DNA of 64,000 nt, taken from positions 364,369-428,368 of the forward strand of contig NZ_FNCC01000009.1 of the NCBI RefSeq assembly GCF_900100955.1, in the 5' to 3' direction. Of this stretch, positions 1 to 8,636 are shown piece by piece (position 1 is the stretch's first letter; the number at the start of each line of letters is the position of its first letter). The notes under the pieces were generated by a model that saw nothing but the letters and a program-made list of their open reading frames with translations, was not told the origin of the DNA and made no database searches. The DNA is from Lentzea fradiae. Lineage in GTDB: Bacteria > Actinomycetota > Actinomycetes > Mycobacteriales > Pseudonocardiaceae. The position numbers and the translations under genes were made by a program.

Positions 1-170
1 TGCAGGTGCCTCCAGAGCAACGCCCGCCAGCAGCCCGGTGACCCCGTGATGGAGTCACCCAGCGCCATGATCCGCGCCGGGGCCGCGGACGCGGTGACAG
101 CCGTGGGGATGACCGCGCAGGCGGCGAGGAGCAGCCCGGCCAGCACGGCCCGGAGAAGTCGCAAGGCCAC
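1..170 (-). CDS. SGNH/GDSL hydrolase, secreted, N-terminal part (cut by window edge)
   Basis: Only the first 56 codons are present. They encode a signal peptide (basic start MALRLLRAV, a leucine/alanine-rich core, Ala-rich cleavage region near residue 30) and then block I of SGNH hydrolases, IMALGDSITGSPGCWRAL, which carries the nucleophilic serine in GDSI. Family members of this type are exported esterases, often deacetylating plant polysaccharides. The GTG at 170 is chosen because AGGAGG lies 5 bases upstream (176-181). A CebR-like box at 216-229 lies in its promoter region. The substrate cannot be told from this fragment; the neighbouring pectin genes suggest a cell-wall ester. Confidence 0.85.
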   Translation of the reverse strand, partial: MALRLLRAVLAGLLLAACAVIPTAVTASAAPARIMALGDSITGSPGCWRALLWRHL

Positions 171-215
171 GAAGACCTCCTGGGAAGAGGGATGCCGAGG
201 TGGATGTCCGATTTC

Positions 216-229
216 CGGGAGCGCTCCCA
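216..229. promoter_or_regulatory. CebR-like operator upstream of the SGNH esterase gene
   Basis: GGGAGCGCTCCC is a perfect 12-bp palindrome at 217-228. With its flanks it reads CGGGAGCGCTCCCA, one outer base away from the known Streptomyces CebR box TGGGAGCGCTCCCA. It lies 46-59 bases upstream of the GTG start at 170, a normal repressor position. Assignment to a CebR-type regulator is inference by sequence match; no cebR is in the window. Confidence 0.6.
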
Positions 230-323
230 GAACCGGACACTAGCCAGCCGATGACCGGGTGACACCGCCGGTTGGCCCACCGCGCGAACCTGTCCGCTGC
301 GGACAAGGACGCGCGGCCGGCGG

Positions 324-1319
324 TCAGCGCGGTACCGAGCTGGCCCGGCTGGAGAGCTTGGGCGCCAACAGGGTCAGCGCCGGAGCGGGCACACCCGCGA
401 GACGGGCGGCGAGCAGCTCGACGGCCCGCCTGCCGAGCTCCTCCGCGGGCAGCTGGACCGACGTCAGCTGGCGTTGCTCGGCGTACTCGTCCGGGCAGAT
501 CGCCACGACCGCGACGTCCTCCGGCACCTTGCGGCCCAGCGCCCGCAGACCGGCCACGACCCAGCCCAGCGCGGCCTCGTTGTGCACGACCAGTCCGGTC
601 ATCGCGGGCTGTGCGCGCAGCAGGGCGCGCAACGCCCCGAGCACCGACTCGTAGTCGTCCTCGGCGGGCAGGGCGGTCGAGGCGATCCCCCTGCGCATGG
701 CCGCGGCGCCGAAGCCCGCCATCGTGCGCTGCGCGTACCCGGTGTTGCGCTGGTAGACGACGCTCGGGGCGCCGAGGAACCCGACGTGCCGGTGGCCGAG
801 GCCGACGAGGTGCTCGACGCACCGCGCGCCCGCCGCCTCGAAGTCCAGGTCGACGCACACCAGCCCCTTGGCCGCCGCCGGGCGTCCGATGAGGACGGAC
901 GGCTGCGGCATCTCGCGCAGCGGCGGGACCCGCACGTCGTCCAGCTCCACGTCCATCACCAGGAACCCGTCGGCCCTGGCACCGGCCGCGACCCGCCGCA
1001 GGCCCTCCGCGCCCTGGTCCGCGGTCATGATCAGCACGTCCATGTCGTGCCGCCGGGCCGCGGTGACCACCGAGGTCACGATCCGCATCTGCGCGGGCAG
1101 GTGCACGCCGGGCCGCAGCGGCAGCACCAGCGCCACCACGTTCGCCCTGTTGCCCGCGAACGCTCTCGCTCCGGCGTGCGGGTGGTAGCCCAGCTGGCGG
1201 ATGCTCTCCCGCACCCTCGACCGGGTCCGCGGCGAGATGGACCTCTTGCCTGTCAGCACGTACGACACGGTGCTCGGGGCTACCCCGGCATGTTTCGCCA
1301 CGTCCGCGATGGTGACCAC
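324..1319 (-). CDS. LacI-family transcriptional regulator (copy 1)
   Basis: 331-aa repressor with an N-terminal HTH (TIADVAKHAGVAPSTVSYVL), a hinge (HPHAGARAFAG) and a periplasmic-binding-protein-like effector domain. The GTG at 1319 is preferred over the longer frame because GGAGGTG lies 5 bases upstream and the protein then begins right at the HTH. It is transcribed away from the rhamnogalacturonan lyase gene and is a close paralogue of the regulator at 4884-5885: both share STVSYVL in the recognition helix, so they probably read the same operator. Likely ligand: an oligosaccharide released by the neighbouring lyase (inference). Confidence 0.9.
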   Translation of the reverse strand: MVTIADVAKHAGVAPSTVSYVLTGKRSISPRTRSRVRESIRQLGYHPHAGARAFAGNRANVVALVLPLRPGVHLPAQMRIVTSVVTAARRHDMDVLIMTADQGAEGLRRVAAGARADGFLVMDVELDDVRVPPLREMPQPSVLIGRPAAAKGLVCVDLDFEAAGARCVEHLVGLGHRHVGFLGAPSVVYQRNTGYAQRTMAGFGAAAMRRGIASTALPAEDDYESVLGALRALLRAQPAMTGLVVHNEAALGWVVAGLRALGRKVPEDVAVVAICPDEYAEQRQLTSVQLPAEELGRRAVELLAARLAGVPAPALTLLAPKLSSRASSVPR

Positions 1320-1383
1320 GCCGGCACCTCCGGGCTCCGCGGTTCCGCGCGACCGTCTCCCCGTCGAGACCGGGTCGAACCGC

Positions 1384-1514
1384 TTCGAATTTCTTGGAAC
1401 GTGGCACGTATCGAGACAGGCCGTCAAGAACCACGATCGCCGTTTCGACGCGTTCGACGGACTTTTCGTCGAATTTACCGGCCATTCGACGGTTTATCCT
1501 GGAAAGCGCTTACC
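1384..1514. promoter_or_regulatory. Divergent control region: TTCGAC/GTCGAA cluster and LacI operator
   Basis: The region between the LacI gene and the lyase gene contains TTCGAA at 1384, TTCGAC at 1444, 1453 and 1485, and GTCGAA at 1468. At 1501-1514 is GGAAAGCGCTTACC, a LacI/CcpA-type palindrome with one mismatch, 56 bases before the lyase start codon. A near-identical site precedes the ABC transporter operon at 12803-12816. Binding by the adjacent LacI proteins is inferred from position and symmetry. Confidence 0.6.
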
Positions 1515-1569
1515 ACCTTCTGGCACAACGACTTGCGCGGAGGCTGCCGCACGGTCCAGGGTAACCACC

Positions 1570-3843
1570 GTGGATCCGCGACGAAGCGCTCTGCTCCCGT
1601 TGGTGGTACTGGCCCTGGTCATCGGGCAGCCACCCGCGTCCGCGCACGGCGGACGCCAGGACCGCGGGCTCGTCGCGGTCACCACGCCCGGCGGCGTCCA
1701 CCTGAGCTGGCGGTTGCTCGGGCACGAGGCCACCGGCGCCACCGCCACCGGCCTCGCCGGACCGGACTTCGCCGTCTACCGCGACGGCAGGCGGCTCGCG
1801 ACCGTCACGGACAGCACGACGTTCACCGATCCCGCCCCCGTCCCCGGTGCGCGGTACCGGGTCGCTCCCGTCGTGCGCGGCCACGAGCTCGGACGCAGCG
1901 GCGCGGTGACGCCGTGGGCCACCACGTTCCACGACCTGCCGCTGCGCAAGCCGCCGGGCGGTGTGACCCCGGCCGGGGAGACCTACACCTACTCCGCCAA
2001 CGACGTCAGCCCGTGCGACGTGGACGGTGACGGCCGGTACGAGTACGTCGTGAAGTGGGATCCCGGCAACTCCAAGGACGTCTCGCAGGCCGGCTACACC
2101 GGCCCGGTCCACCTCGACACCTACCGGTTCGACGGCACGTTGCTGCACCGCGTCGAGCTGGGCGTGAACATCAGGGCGGGCGCGCACTACACCCAGTTCC
2201 TCTGCTACGACTTCGACGGGGACGGACGCGCGGAGCTGATGACGAAGACCGCGCCGGGCACCAGGGACGGACGCGGCCGGTACGTCACCATGCCGCGCGA
2301 GGACGTGCGAGCCGGGTACTCCCACACCGACGACTACCGCCTCAGTCCTGCCGGGTACCGGGCGCGTCTGATCACGACGTTCCAGGGCTGGCACGCGCAT
2401 CCGGAGGTCGTGGCGGGACGCTGGCCCGCGACGCTGGAAGAGGCGTTCGGGATCGAGCCGCGGTACGCGTACCCGTTGTCCGAACAGGACGCCGCCGCAC
2501 TCGCCGACCACTTCATGGACGTCTACGCCCCGAGTCGCAGCGCCAACAACAGGCTGCGCGCGTTCGCGGGGTTCGTCGTCGACGGTCCCGAGTACCTGAC
2601 GGTCTTCGACGGTGAGACGGGACGCGAGCTGCGGACCGTCCGCTACGAACCCGGTAGGCACGACGACGGCCTCATGTGGGGCGACTACGCCATGTCCCGC
2701 ATCGAACCGGGCAACCGCGTGGACCGCTTCCTGTCCGCGGTCGCGTACCTCGACGGCCGCCGCCCGTCCGCCGTCTTCGCCCGCGGCTACTACACGAGGT
2801 CGACGGTGGCCGCCTACGACTGGGACGGCAGAAGACTGGCGAAGCGCTGGCTCGCCGACAGCGGCTGGGTGCCGATGACCAATCCGTTCAACGACAGCCC
2901 GCACGGCCGTGACGGCACGAACCCGAGCCACGCCGCGCTCACCACGCAGGGCGCCCACTCGATGAGCGTGGCCGACGTGGACGGCGACGGCAGGCAGGAG
3001 ATCGTCTACGGCGGCGCGACCCTCGACGACGACGGGTCGTTGCTCTACAGCTCCACCGGCGTGCTGCCACCCGGCAGCACCGAGCCGGGGGCCGTCGCCA
3101 AGGTCGGTCACGGTGATGCCCTGCACGTCACCGACATCGACCCCGCGCGACCGGGTCTGGAGATCTTCATGGTGCACGAGGGCGCGCGCAGTGCCCCGTT
3201 CGGCTACGCGCTGCGCGACGCGGCGACCGGCGCGACGATCTACGGCGCCTACTCGGGGATGGACACCGGTCGCGGCATGGTCGGCGACGTCCTCCCGGAC
3301 GTGCCGGGCCTGGAGACGTGGTCGTCCATGCCCGGCGGGGAGAGCTCCGGCGGCCTGTGGAGTGCGGACGGCCGCCGGCTCGACACCCGCTCCCCCGGGA
3401 CGAACATGAGCATCCGCTGGGCGGGTGACCTCACCACGCAGATCGTCAACGGCGCCCAGGACGCGACGCCGACCGTCGACGACTGGCGGCGCGGCACCCT
3501 GCTCACCGCCACCGGCACCCGGACCAACAACGGCACCAAGGGAACCCCGTCGCTGGTGGCCGACGTGTTCGGCGACTGGCGCGAGGAACTGGTGGTGCGC
3601 ACGGAGGACAGCTCGGCGCTGCGCTTCCACGTGAGCACCGAGCCGACGCGTCACAAGATGTACACGTTGATGGCCGACCGCCAGTACCGCGTCGAGGTCG
3701 CCCGTCAGCAGACGACGTACAACCAGCCGTCGTACCCCGGCTTCCACCTCGGGGCGGGCGTCGACTGGTCACGCGTTCCCCTCCCCCGGTGGTGCGGGGT
3801 ACGTTCGCCAGGACCCGCACCAGAGGAGATCCAGTGCCCGTAA
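1570..3843 (+). CDS. Rhamnogalacturonan lyase, polysaccharide lyase family 11, secreted
   Basis: 757-aa exported enzyme that cleaves the rhamnogalacturonan I backbone of pectin by beta-elimination. A signal peptide covers about residues 1-27 (hydrophobic LLPLVVLALVIG, then ASA). An N-terminal beta-sandwich is followed by the family 11 beta-propeller, marked by repeated calcium-binding loops such as CDVDGDGRYEYVVKWDP, DFDGDGRAELMTKTAPGT and VADVDGDGRQEIVYGG. Length is close to the small YesW-type lyases with no carbohydrate-binding module. GTG at 1570 is chosen because it puts the signal peptide at the N-terminus; the ribosome site (AGGG) is weak. The acetylesterase start lies inside its last codons, so the two are coupled. 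Confidence 0.92.
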   Translation: MDPRRSALLPLVVLALVIGQPPASAHGGRQDRGLVAVTTPGGVHLSWRLLGHEATGATATGLAGPDFAVYRDGRRLATVTDSTTFTDPAPVPGARYRVAPVVRGHELGRSGAVTPWATTFHDLPLRKPPGGVTPAGETYTYSANDVSPCDVDGDGRYEYVVKWDPGNSKDVSQAGYTGPVHLDTYRFDGTLLHRVELGVNIRAGAHYTQFLCYDFDGDGRAELMTKTAPGTRDGRGRYVTMPREDVRAGYSHTDDYRLSPAGYRARLITTFQGWHAHPEVVAGRWPATLEEAFGIEPRYAYPLSEQDAAALADHFMDVYAPSRSANNRLRAFAGFVVDGPEYLTVFDGETGRELRTVRYEPGRHDDGLMWGDYAMSRIEPGNRVDRFLSAVAYLDGRRPSAVFARGYYTRSTVAAYDWDGRRLAKRWLADSGWVPMTNPFNDSPHGRDGTNPSHAALTTQGAHSMSVADVDGDGRQEIVYGGATLDDDGSLLYSSTGVLPPGSTEPGAVAKVGHGDALHVTDIDPARPGLEIFMVHEGARSAPFGYALRDAATGATIYGAYSGMDTGRGMVGDVLPDVPGLETWSSMPGGESSGGLWSADGRRLDTRSPGTNMSIRWAGDLTTQIVNGAQDATPTVDDWRRGTLLTATGTRTNNGTKGTPSLVADVFGDWREELVVRTEDSSALRFHVSTEPTRHKMYTLMADRQYRVEVARQQTTYNQPSYPGFHLGAGVDWSRVPLPRWCGVRSPGPAPEEIQCP

Positions 3844-4799
3844 TCGACCTGTCGGAAGAAGAGCTGCGACTGCACCGCGTCACGACGCCGGAGCCCGCGG
3901 ACCTCGACGAGTGGTGGGCGGCCCACCTCGCGAAGACCACCGCCGCGGCGACGCCGACGTCGCTGACCCGGCACGAGCCCGAGCTGTACGGGCCGCTGGA
4001 AGTGCACGACGTGGAGTTCTCCGGCGCGCACGGTCACCGCGTCCGCGGCTGGTTCCTGCGCCCGCGGAGCGACGAGCCGCTGCCGGTCGTCGTCACCTAC
4101 ATCGGGTACGGCGGCGGACGCGGTCTCCCGGCCCAGCACACGCTGCTGCCCAGCGCGGGCTACGCCGTGTTCGTCATGGACAGCCGCGGCCAGGGCGGCC
4201 AGTGGTCGGTGGGCGCCACCGGCGACGCGGGCGCGGGCACCGGCCCCGAGCACCCCGGCGTGATGACCAGGGGCATCTCCAGCCCCGACGACTACTACTA
4301 CACCCGGCTCTTCCTCGACGCCGCACGGGCCGTGGACGTCGCGGCCGAGCTGCCGGGCGTCGACCCCGGCCGCATCGGCGTCACCGGGGGCAGCCAGGGT
4401 GGCGCGCTCGCCCTCGCCGCCTCGGCGCTGCGCCCCGGCCAGGTCAAGGTGTGCCACTCCGACGTGCCGTTCCTGTGCGACCTGCACCGCGCCATCCACA
4501 TCGGCACCACCCGGCCGTACACCGAGATCAGCGACTTCCTCGCACAGCACGACGCGCTGGTGCCGACGGTGCTGCGGACGCTGCAGTACGTCGACTGCGC
4601 GCTGCTGGCCCGCCGGATCACCGCGGCGTCGCTGCTCAGCGTCGGTCTGATGGACGAGACGTGCCCACCGTCCACTGTGTACGCCGCGTACCACGAGATC
4701 AGCGCCCCCAAGGAGATGACGGTGTCGCGGTTCGGCAAGCACACGACGCCCACCAGCCACGTGGAGACGCAGCTGCGCCACTTCCGCGACCACCTGTAG
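3834..4799 (+). CDS. Acetylxylan esterase / cephalosporin C deacetylase family (CE7-like), cytoplasmic
   Basis: 321-aa alpha/beta hydrolase of the AXE1 type that removes acetyl groups from sugars or short oligosaccharides. Visible triad: Ser in GGSQGGALA, Asp in GLMDETCPPS, His in the KHTTPTSH stretch near the C-terminus. No signal peptide, which fits action on imported fragments. GTG at 3834 has AGGAG 5 bases upstream and overlaps the lyase stop codon by 10 bases; longer starts lack a ribosome site. Co-transcription with the lyase suggests it deacetylates rhamnogalacturonan oligomers (inference). Confidence 0.9.
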   Translation: MPVIDLSEEELRLHRVTTPEPADLDEWWAAHLAKTTAAATPTSLTRHEPELYGPLEVHDVEFSGAHGHRVRGWFLRPRSDEPLPVVVTYIGYGGGRGLPAQHTLLPSAGYAVFVMDSRGQGGQWSVGATGDAGAGTGPEHPGVMTRGISSPDDYYYTRLFLDAARAVDVAAELPGVDPGRIGVTGGSQGGALALAASALRPGQVKVCHSDVPFLCDLHRAIHIGTTRPYTEISDFLAQHDALVPTVLRTLQYVDCALLARRITAASLLSVGLMDETCPPSTVYAAYHEISAPKEMTVSRFGKHTTPTSHVETQLRHFRDHL

Positions 4800-4883
4800 T
4801 CGCCCGACCCCGGAGCGTCCCGATGTTGTTCTGGGCGAAACGACTGGTTATCGTTGCGCGCCACGACCCTGCGGGAGGCCCGG

Positions 4884-5885
4884 TTGATCACGATCAAGGA
4901 CGTCGCCAGGCACGCGGGTGTGTCCATGAGCACGGTGTCGTACGTCCTGAGCGGGAAGAGGCCGATCTCGCCCGCGACGTCGCACCGCGTGCGGCGCAGC
5001 ATCCGCGAGCTCGGCTTCCACCCGCACGCGGGCGCGCGGGCGCTGGCGAGCAGCCGCACCCGCGTCCTCGCCCTCGTCGTTCCACTGAGGACGGACCTCG
5101 ACCTGCCGGTGATCATGCAGTTCGTGACGTCGATCCTGACGACGGCCCGCGCGCACGACCACGACGTCCTGCTGCTGACGAAGGAGTCCGGAGCCGACGA
5201 GGTGCACCGCGTGATCGCCTCGTCGCGCGCCGACGCGGTGCTGGTGATGGACGTCGAGGCGGACGACCCCCGCCTGCCGTCGCTGCGCGCGCTGGAGGTG
5301 CCGGTCGTGCTGGTCGGCGTGCCGGCCGACGCCTCCGGGCTGAGCTGCGTCGACCTCGACTTCACCGCGAGCGGCGCGCGGATGGTGGCGCACCTGGCCG
5401 ACCTGGGACACCGGTCGATCGGGATGGTCGGGTCCCCGCCCGCCGTCTACGAACGCGGAACCGGTTACGCGTCCAGGTTCCTGGCCGGTGTCACGGACTG
5501 CGCGCGGCGGCGCGGGGTCGAGGTGCACGTGCACCCGTGCGCGCCCACGCAGTCCGCGCTCAGCGAGTGCCTGTACGACCTGCTGCGACCGGACCGGGCC
5601 ATCACCGGGCTCATCGTGCACAACGAGGCCGTGCTCGGTGGTCTCGTGCAGGAGCTGCGCCGCCGCGGCCGCCGGGTGCCGGAGGATCTGTCGGTGATCG
5701 CGCTGTGCCCCGACACGACGGCCGCGGCCCAGCAGGTGCCGCTCACGTCGATCGCCGTGCCCGCCGCGGAGGTGGGCGTGATCGCGGTGGAGACGCTGAT
5801 GCGCGGGCTCGCGGGTGAGCGCTCCCACGGCGTCCGCCTGCTCGCCCCGCACCTGACCGAACGCGGGAGCACGGCGGTCAGGTGA
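4884..5885 (+). CDS. LacI-family transcriptional regulator (copy 2)
   Basis: 333-aa regulator with HTH ITIKDVARHAGVSMSTVSYV, hinge HPHAGARALAS and a sugar-binding effector domain. It is collinear with copy 1 (324-1319) from the HTH through CVDLDF and the NTGY/GTGY loop, so the two are recent paralogues flanking the lyase-esterase pair. The TTG start at 4884 is chosen over the TTG at 4854 because GGGAGG lies 5 bases upstream and the protein then begins at the HTH. Probably controls the same genes as copy 1 with a different or overlapping inducer (inference). Confidence 0.9.
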   Translation: MITIKDVARHAGVSMSTVSYVLSGKRPISPATSHRVRRSIRELGFHPHAGARALASSRTRVLALVVPLRTDLDLPVIMQFVTSILTTARAHDHDVLLLTKESGADEVHRVIASSRADAVLVMDVEADDPRLPSLRALEVPVVLVGVPADASGLSCVDLDFTASGARMVAHLADLGHRSIGMVGSPPAVYERGTGYASRFLAGVTDCARRRGVEVHVHPCAPTQSALSECLYDLLRPDRAITGLIVHNEAVLGGLVQELRRRGRRVPEDLSVIALCPDTTAAAQQVPLTSIAVPAAEVGVIAVETLMRGLAGERSHGVRLLAPHLTERGSTAVR

Positions 5886-5952
5886 CGTCCGTTCCGGCGA
5901 CGGAAGGTCACCGGGGAGTTGCGCTTCGTCGCCGAACGTCCCACCCTGGACT

Positions 5953-6023
5953 TCGAAAACGATTTCGACAGCAGGCCGATTTGTCGAACAAGTCGTCGAA
6001 CGGACTGTCGAATCTCGTTCGAA
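5953..6023. promoter_or_regulatory. Phased TCGAA array in front of the third LacI gene
   Basis: TCGAA occurs at 5984, 5996, 6008 and 6019, a period of about 12 bp, directly before the start at 6033. Just upstream, TCGAA at 5953 and its inverse TTCGA at 5964 form CGAAAACGATTTCG, a palindrome with CGAAA/TTTCG arms like the boxes of actinobacterial xylan-type LacI regulators. A cooperative operator array or autoregulation is the simplest reading. Confidence 0.55.
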
Positions 6024-6032
6024 AGGGTTTCG

Positions 6033-7043
6033 ATGGGCAGGCGGCGGTCGGAAGCGGTGACGCTCGGGGACGTGGCGAGACTCGCCGGCGTGTCCATCGC
6101 CACCGCGTCGAAGGCGATCAACGACCGCGGCGAGGTCGCGGCCACGACACGGGCGCGCGTGCTGCGGGCGGCGGCCGAGCTGGCCTTCCAGCCCAACCCG
6201 ATGGCGCAGGGACTGGTCGCGGGCCGCACCCGTGCGGTCGGCGTGCTCACCGACGAGCTCGACGGCCAGTTCACCGTCCCGGTCCTGCTGGGAGCCGAGA
6301 AGGCGCTGGCGGACCTGGAGATGTCGGTGCTGTTGTGCGACACGCGCGGCGACACCATCCGGCGCAACCACCACATCCGCACGTTGCTGGCCCGCCAGGT
6401 CGACGGCTTCATCGTCGTCGGCGACAGCGACGACATCCGCGCGTCGCTGACCGCCGAGCTACCGGTCCCGGTGGTGTACGTGCACTGCCGGTCGACCGGC
6501 CACGGCGACCTCAGCCTGGTGCCCGACGACGAGGGCGCCGTCCGGCTGGCGGTCGAGCACCTGCTCGCGTTGCGGCGCAGGAACATCGGCCACATCACCG
6601 GACCGCAGTCGTGCCGCGCCGCGCGCGACCGGGCCGCCACCACGTCCGCCGTCCTGTCCGAGCACGGCCTGACCCTCGCGGGCGGTCACGCCCTGCACGG
6701 CGAGTGGTCGCAGCGCTGGGGCCGCCAGGCCGCCCGGCTGCTCATCGCGACGGCACCGGAGACCGACGCCGTGTTCTGCGGCAACGACCGGATCGCGAGC
6801 GGTGTCGCGCAGGAGCTGGCCGGGCTGGGCAGACGGGTGCCGGAGGACGTCGCGATCGTCGGGTACGGCAACAGGGAGATCTTCGCCGCCGACTGCTCCC
6901 CGCCGCTCACCACGGTCGACCTCGGCCTGCCGTTGCTGGGCGAGGCCGCGGTGGCGCACCTGGTCGCCGCGATGGCCGGAACGCCGTCGTCCGGGGTGAT
7001 CCGCCAGCCGTGCCGCCTGGTGCTGCGCGAGTCGACGGCGTGA
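6033..7043 (+). CDS. LacI-family transcriptional regulator (copy 3, divergent subtype)
   Basis: 336-aa regulator with HTH VTLGDVARLAGVSIATASKA and a full effector domain ending CRLVLRESTA. The recognition helix (IATASKA) differs from copies 1 and 2 (STVSYVL), so it should read a different half-site. ATG at 6033 has GAAAGGG a few bases upstream; longer starts would run through the operator array. It ends one base before the convergent cupin gene stop with no terminator visible between them. Probably senses a product of the neighbouring catabolic chain. Confidence 0.9.
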   Translation: MGRRRSEAVTLGDVARLAGVSIATASKAINDRGEVAATTRARVLRAAAELAFQPNPMAQGLVAGRTRAVGVLTDELDGQFTVPVLLGAEKALADLEMSVLLCDTRGDTIRRNHHIRTLLARQVDGFIVVGDSDDIRASLTAELPVPVVYVHCRSTGHGDLSLVPDDEGAVRLAVEHLLALRRRNIGHITGPQSCRAARDRAATTSAVLSEHGLTLAGGHALHGEWSQRWGRQAARLLIATAPETDAVFCGNDRIASGVAQELAGLGRRVPEDVAIVGYGNREIFAADCSPPLTTVDLGLPLLGEAAVAHLVAAMAGTPSSGVIRQPCRLVLRESTA

Positions 7044-7044
7044 C

Positions 7045-7761
7045 TCACCCGGCAGGGCCGAGGCCGTGCACCGGTTCTCCGTCTCCCGCGTCGTAGGTGT
7101 CGAGCCGGCCGCACATGCCGAACCGCCGCGGGCTCCGGGGTTCGAGCGCGTGCACCTCCGCCTCGCCGAGGTGCCCCGCGTCGCCGGACCGCAGCCGGAC
7201 GAGGTGCTCGCCGGTCAGCTCGGCCGCCGCCAGCGCACCCGACCGCCACCTCTTCTCCCAGCTGTCCAACGACTCCCGCTTGAGCGCGAGCGCGGCGGCG
7301 TAGAACTCCTCCACCGCTTCGGATCCGCCGTCGCGCAGCTCCCGGAACCCTTCCAGCGCCAGGTCTCGCCGACGACGTGCCGTCTCCTCGTCGCCCGCGG
7401 CGGCTTCCGCCGCGTACCGCCGCGGGTCCGCCAAGACCTCGGCCGGGAACGTGAACACCGCGTCACCGGCCTCGGGCAGGCCGCTGTTCTGCATCACGAC
7501 GACGAGCCGCAGGTCGCCGTCGTTCACCAGCCGGTGGATGGTGCCCGGCGTGAACCAGACGACCGAGCCCGCGTGCAGCGGCGTGGCGGCGAACCCGCGC
7601 GAGGTCAGCGTCTGCACGCTGCCGGTCCCGCCGACGACGCAGTAGCACTCCGAGCACGTGAGGTGCACGTGCGGCGAGCCCCCGCACACCCCGTCGGCCG
7701 CCGGCCAGTCGTACACGTGCAGACCGGAGATGCCCACCCCACCGGGGAACGGCGTCACCAC
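7045..7761 (-). CDS. Cupin-domain protein of the sugar catabolic chain
   Basis: 238-aa protein with one cupin barrel in the first half: HVHLTCSECYCVVGGTGSVQ gives the metal-ligand histidines and glutamate, and GTIHRLVND the last histidine. The second half is helical and ends in a short Gly/Asp-rich tail. GTG at 7761 overlaps the stop of the PmoA-like gene and has GGAGGAA 5 bases upstream, so it is translated with it. Cupins in such operons are often sugar isomerases or epimerases, but the reaction cannot be read from sequence. Confidence 0.8.
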   Translation of the reverse strand: MVTPFPGGVGISGLHVYDWPAADGVCGGSPHVHLTCSECYCVVGGTGSVQTLTSRGFAATPLHAGSVVWFTPGTIHRLVNDGDLRLVVVMQNSGLPEAGDAVFTFPAEVLADPRRYAAEAAAGDEETARRRRDLALEGFRELRDGGSEAVEEFYAAALALKRESLDSWEKRWRSGALAAAELTGEHLVRLRSGDAGHLGEAEVHALEPRSPRRFGMCGRLDTYDAGDGEPVHGLGPAG

Positions 7762-8636
7762 GGGTGTTCCTCCACATAGGACTCCAGCCGGTCGCGGTCC
7801 CACGCACCGCACCCCACCACCACCCGGTACCGCAGGCTCAGCTCGTCGCCGGGCGCCAGCGAGACGGTGTCGAAGAAGGCGAACGACGGGTTGACCGCCG
7901 CGAACGGCTCGCTGCGCACGAACCAGTGGGTGTTCTTGTTGTCCGGGTGGTCGAGGAACAGCAACGTCGACGAACGGTCCACCTCGTCGTGATGACCGGC
8001 GAACGCGAGCCACGGCCCCGTCCGCCCCATCATCGCCTCGCCCGCGCCGCCGTCGGCCGCGATGACCTCGCCGCCGGTGAACGACCGCGGCCCGCGCCAG
8101 AAGAACCCCGTGTACCCGGCCAGCTCGCGGCCGTTCGTCGTGGGGCTGCCGAGCTCGAGCGGGGTGGCGCGCAGGTTCGTCAGCGTCGTCGCGAACTCCA
8201 GCGTCCACGCGTCGTCCAGCACGTCGCGCACCTCGAACGACCGCACCTCGCCGACCCAGTTCTCCCCCGCCTGCGTGAACCACGACAGCTTCTCGGTGAA
8301 GCCGCCGGAGGACAACTCAAACGAGTCGTGCCGCATGCTCCCCACGTTCGGCAGCACCACGTAACCCTGGTCGCGGACGTACGTGACGCCGCCCCAGAAG
8401 TTCTCGCCGGACACGTCGGTCGCGGTCATCTGCAGACCTTTGTGCCAGCGGTGGTCGTGCGGCCGGAACGCCGTGACGACGTCGCCGTCGAGCGTGCGGA
8501 CGGGGTGCAGGTAGGGCTTGGGCCCCTCGAACTCCGGTGTCGACGGCCCGTGCACGTACTGGAAGACCTCGACGTCGCCCACCGACACGGCGAGCACCGA
8601 CTCGTCCTGCCTGGAGATCACCGGGAGTTCGCCCAC
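7755..8636 (-). CDS. PmoA-like family protein (DUF6807)
   Basis: 293-aa beta-rich protein. The HDHRWHKGLQ motif, the GYTGFFWRGPRSF block and the HPDNKNTHWFVR block are typical of the family named after fungal/bacterial methane oxygenase PmoA, although members are soluble and occur in sugar operons beside Gfo/Idh/MocA dehydrogenases. The biochemical function is not established. GTG at 8636 lies 19 bases inside the upstream dehydrogenase gene, so the two are coupled. Confidence 0.85.
   Translation of the reverse strand: MGELPVISRQDESVLAVSVGDVEVFQYVHGPSTPEFEGPKPYLHPVRTLDGDVVTAFRPHDHRWHKGLQMTATDVSGENFWGGVTYVRDQGYVVLPNVGSMRHDSFELSSGGFTEKLSWFTQAGENWVGEVRSFEVRDVLDDAWTLEFATTLTNLRATPLELGSPTTNGRELAGYTGFFWRGPRSFTGGEVIAADGGAGEAMMGRTGPWLAFAGHHDEVDRSSTLLFLDHPDNKNTHWFVRSEPFAAVNPSFAFFDTVSLAPGDELSLRYRVVVGCGAWDRDRLESYVEEHPW

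Noticed and set aside
1510..3747. Long minus-strand open frame opposite the lyase gene
   Set aside because: Its translation is low-complexity Arg/Val/Gly, as expected from the antisense of a GC-rich gene; the plus strand carries clear family 11 motifs.
5813..5828. CebR-like GAGCGCTCCCA sequence
   Set aside because: It lies inside the end of the LacI copy 2 coding sequence, far from any start codon in the right orientation.
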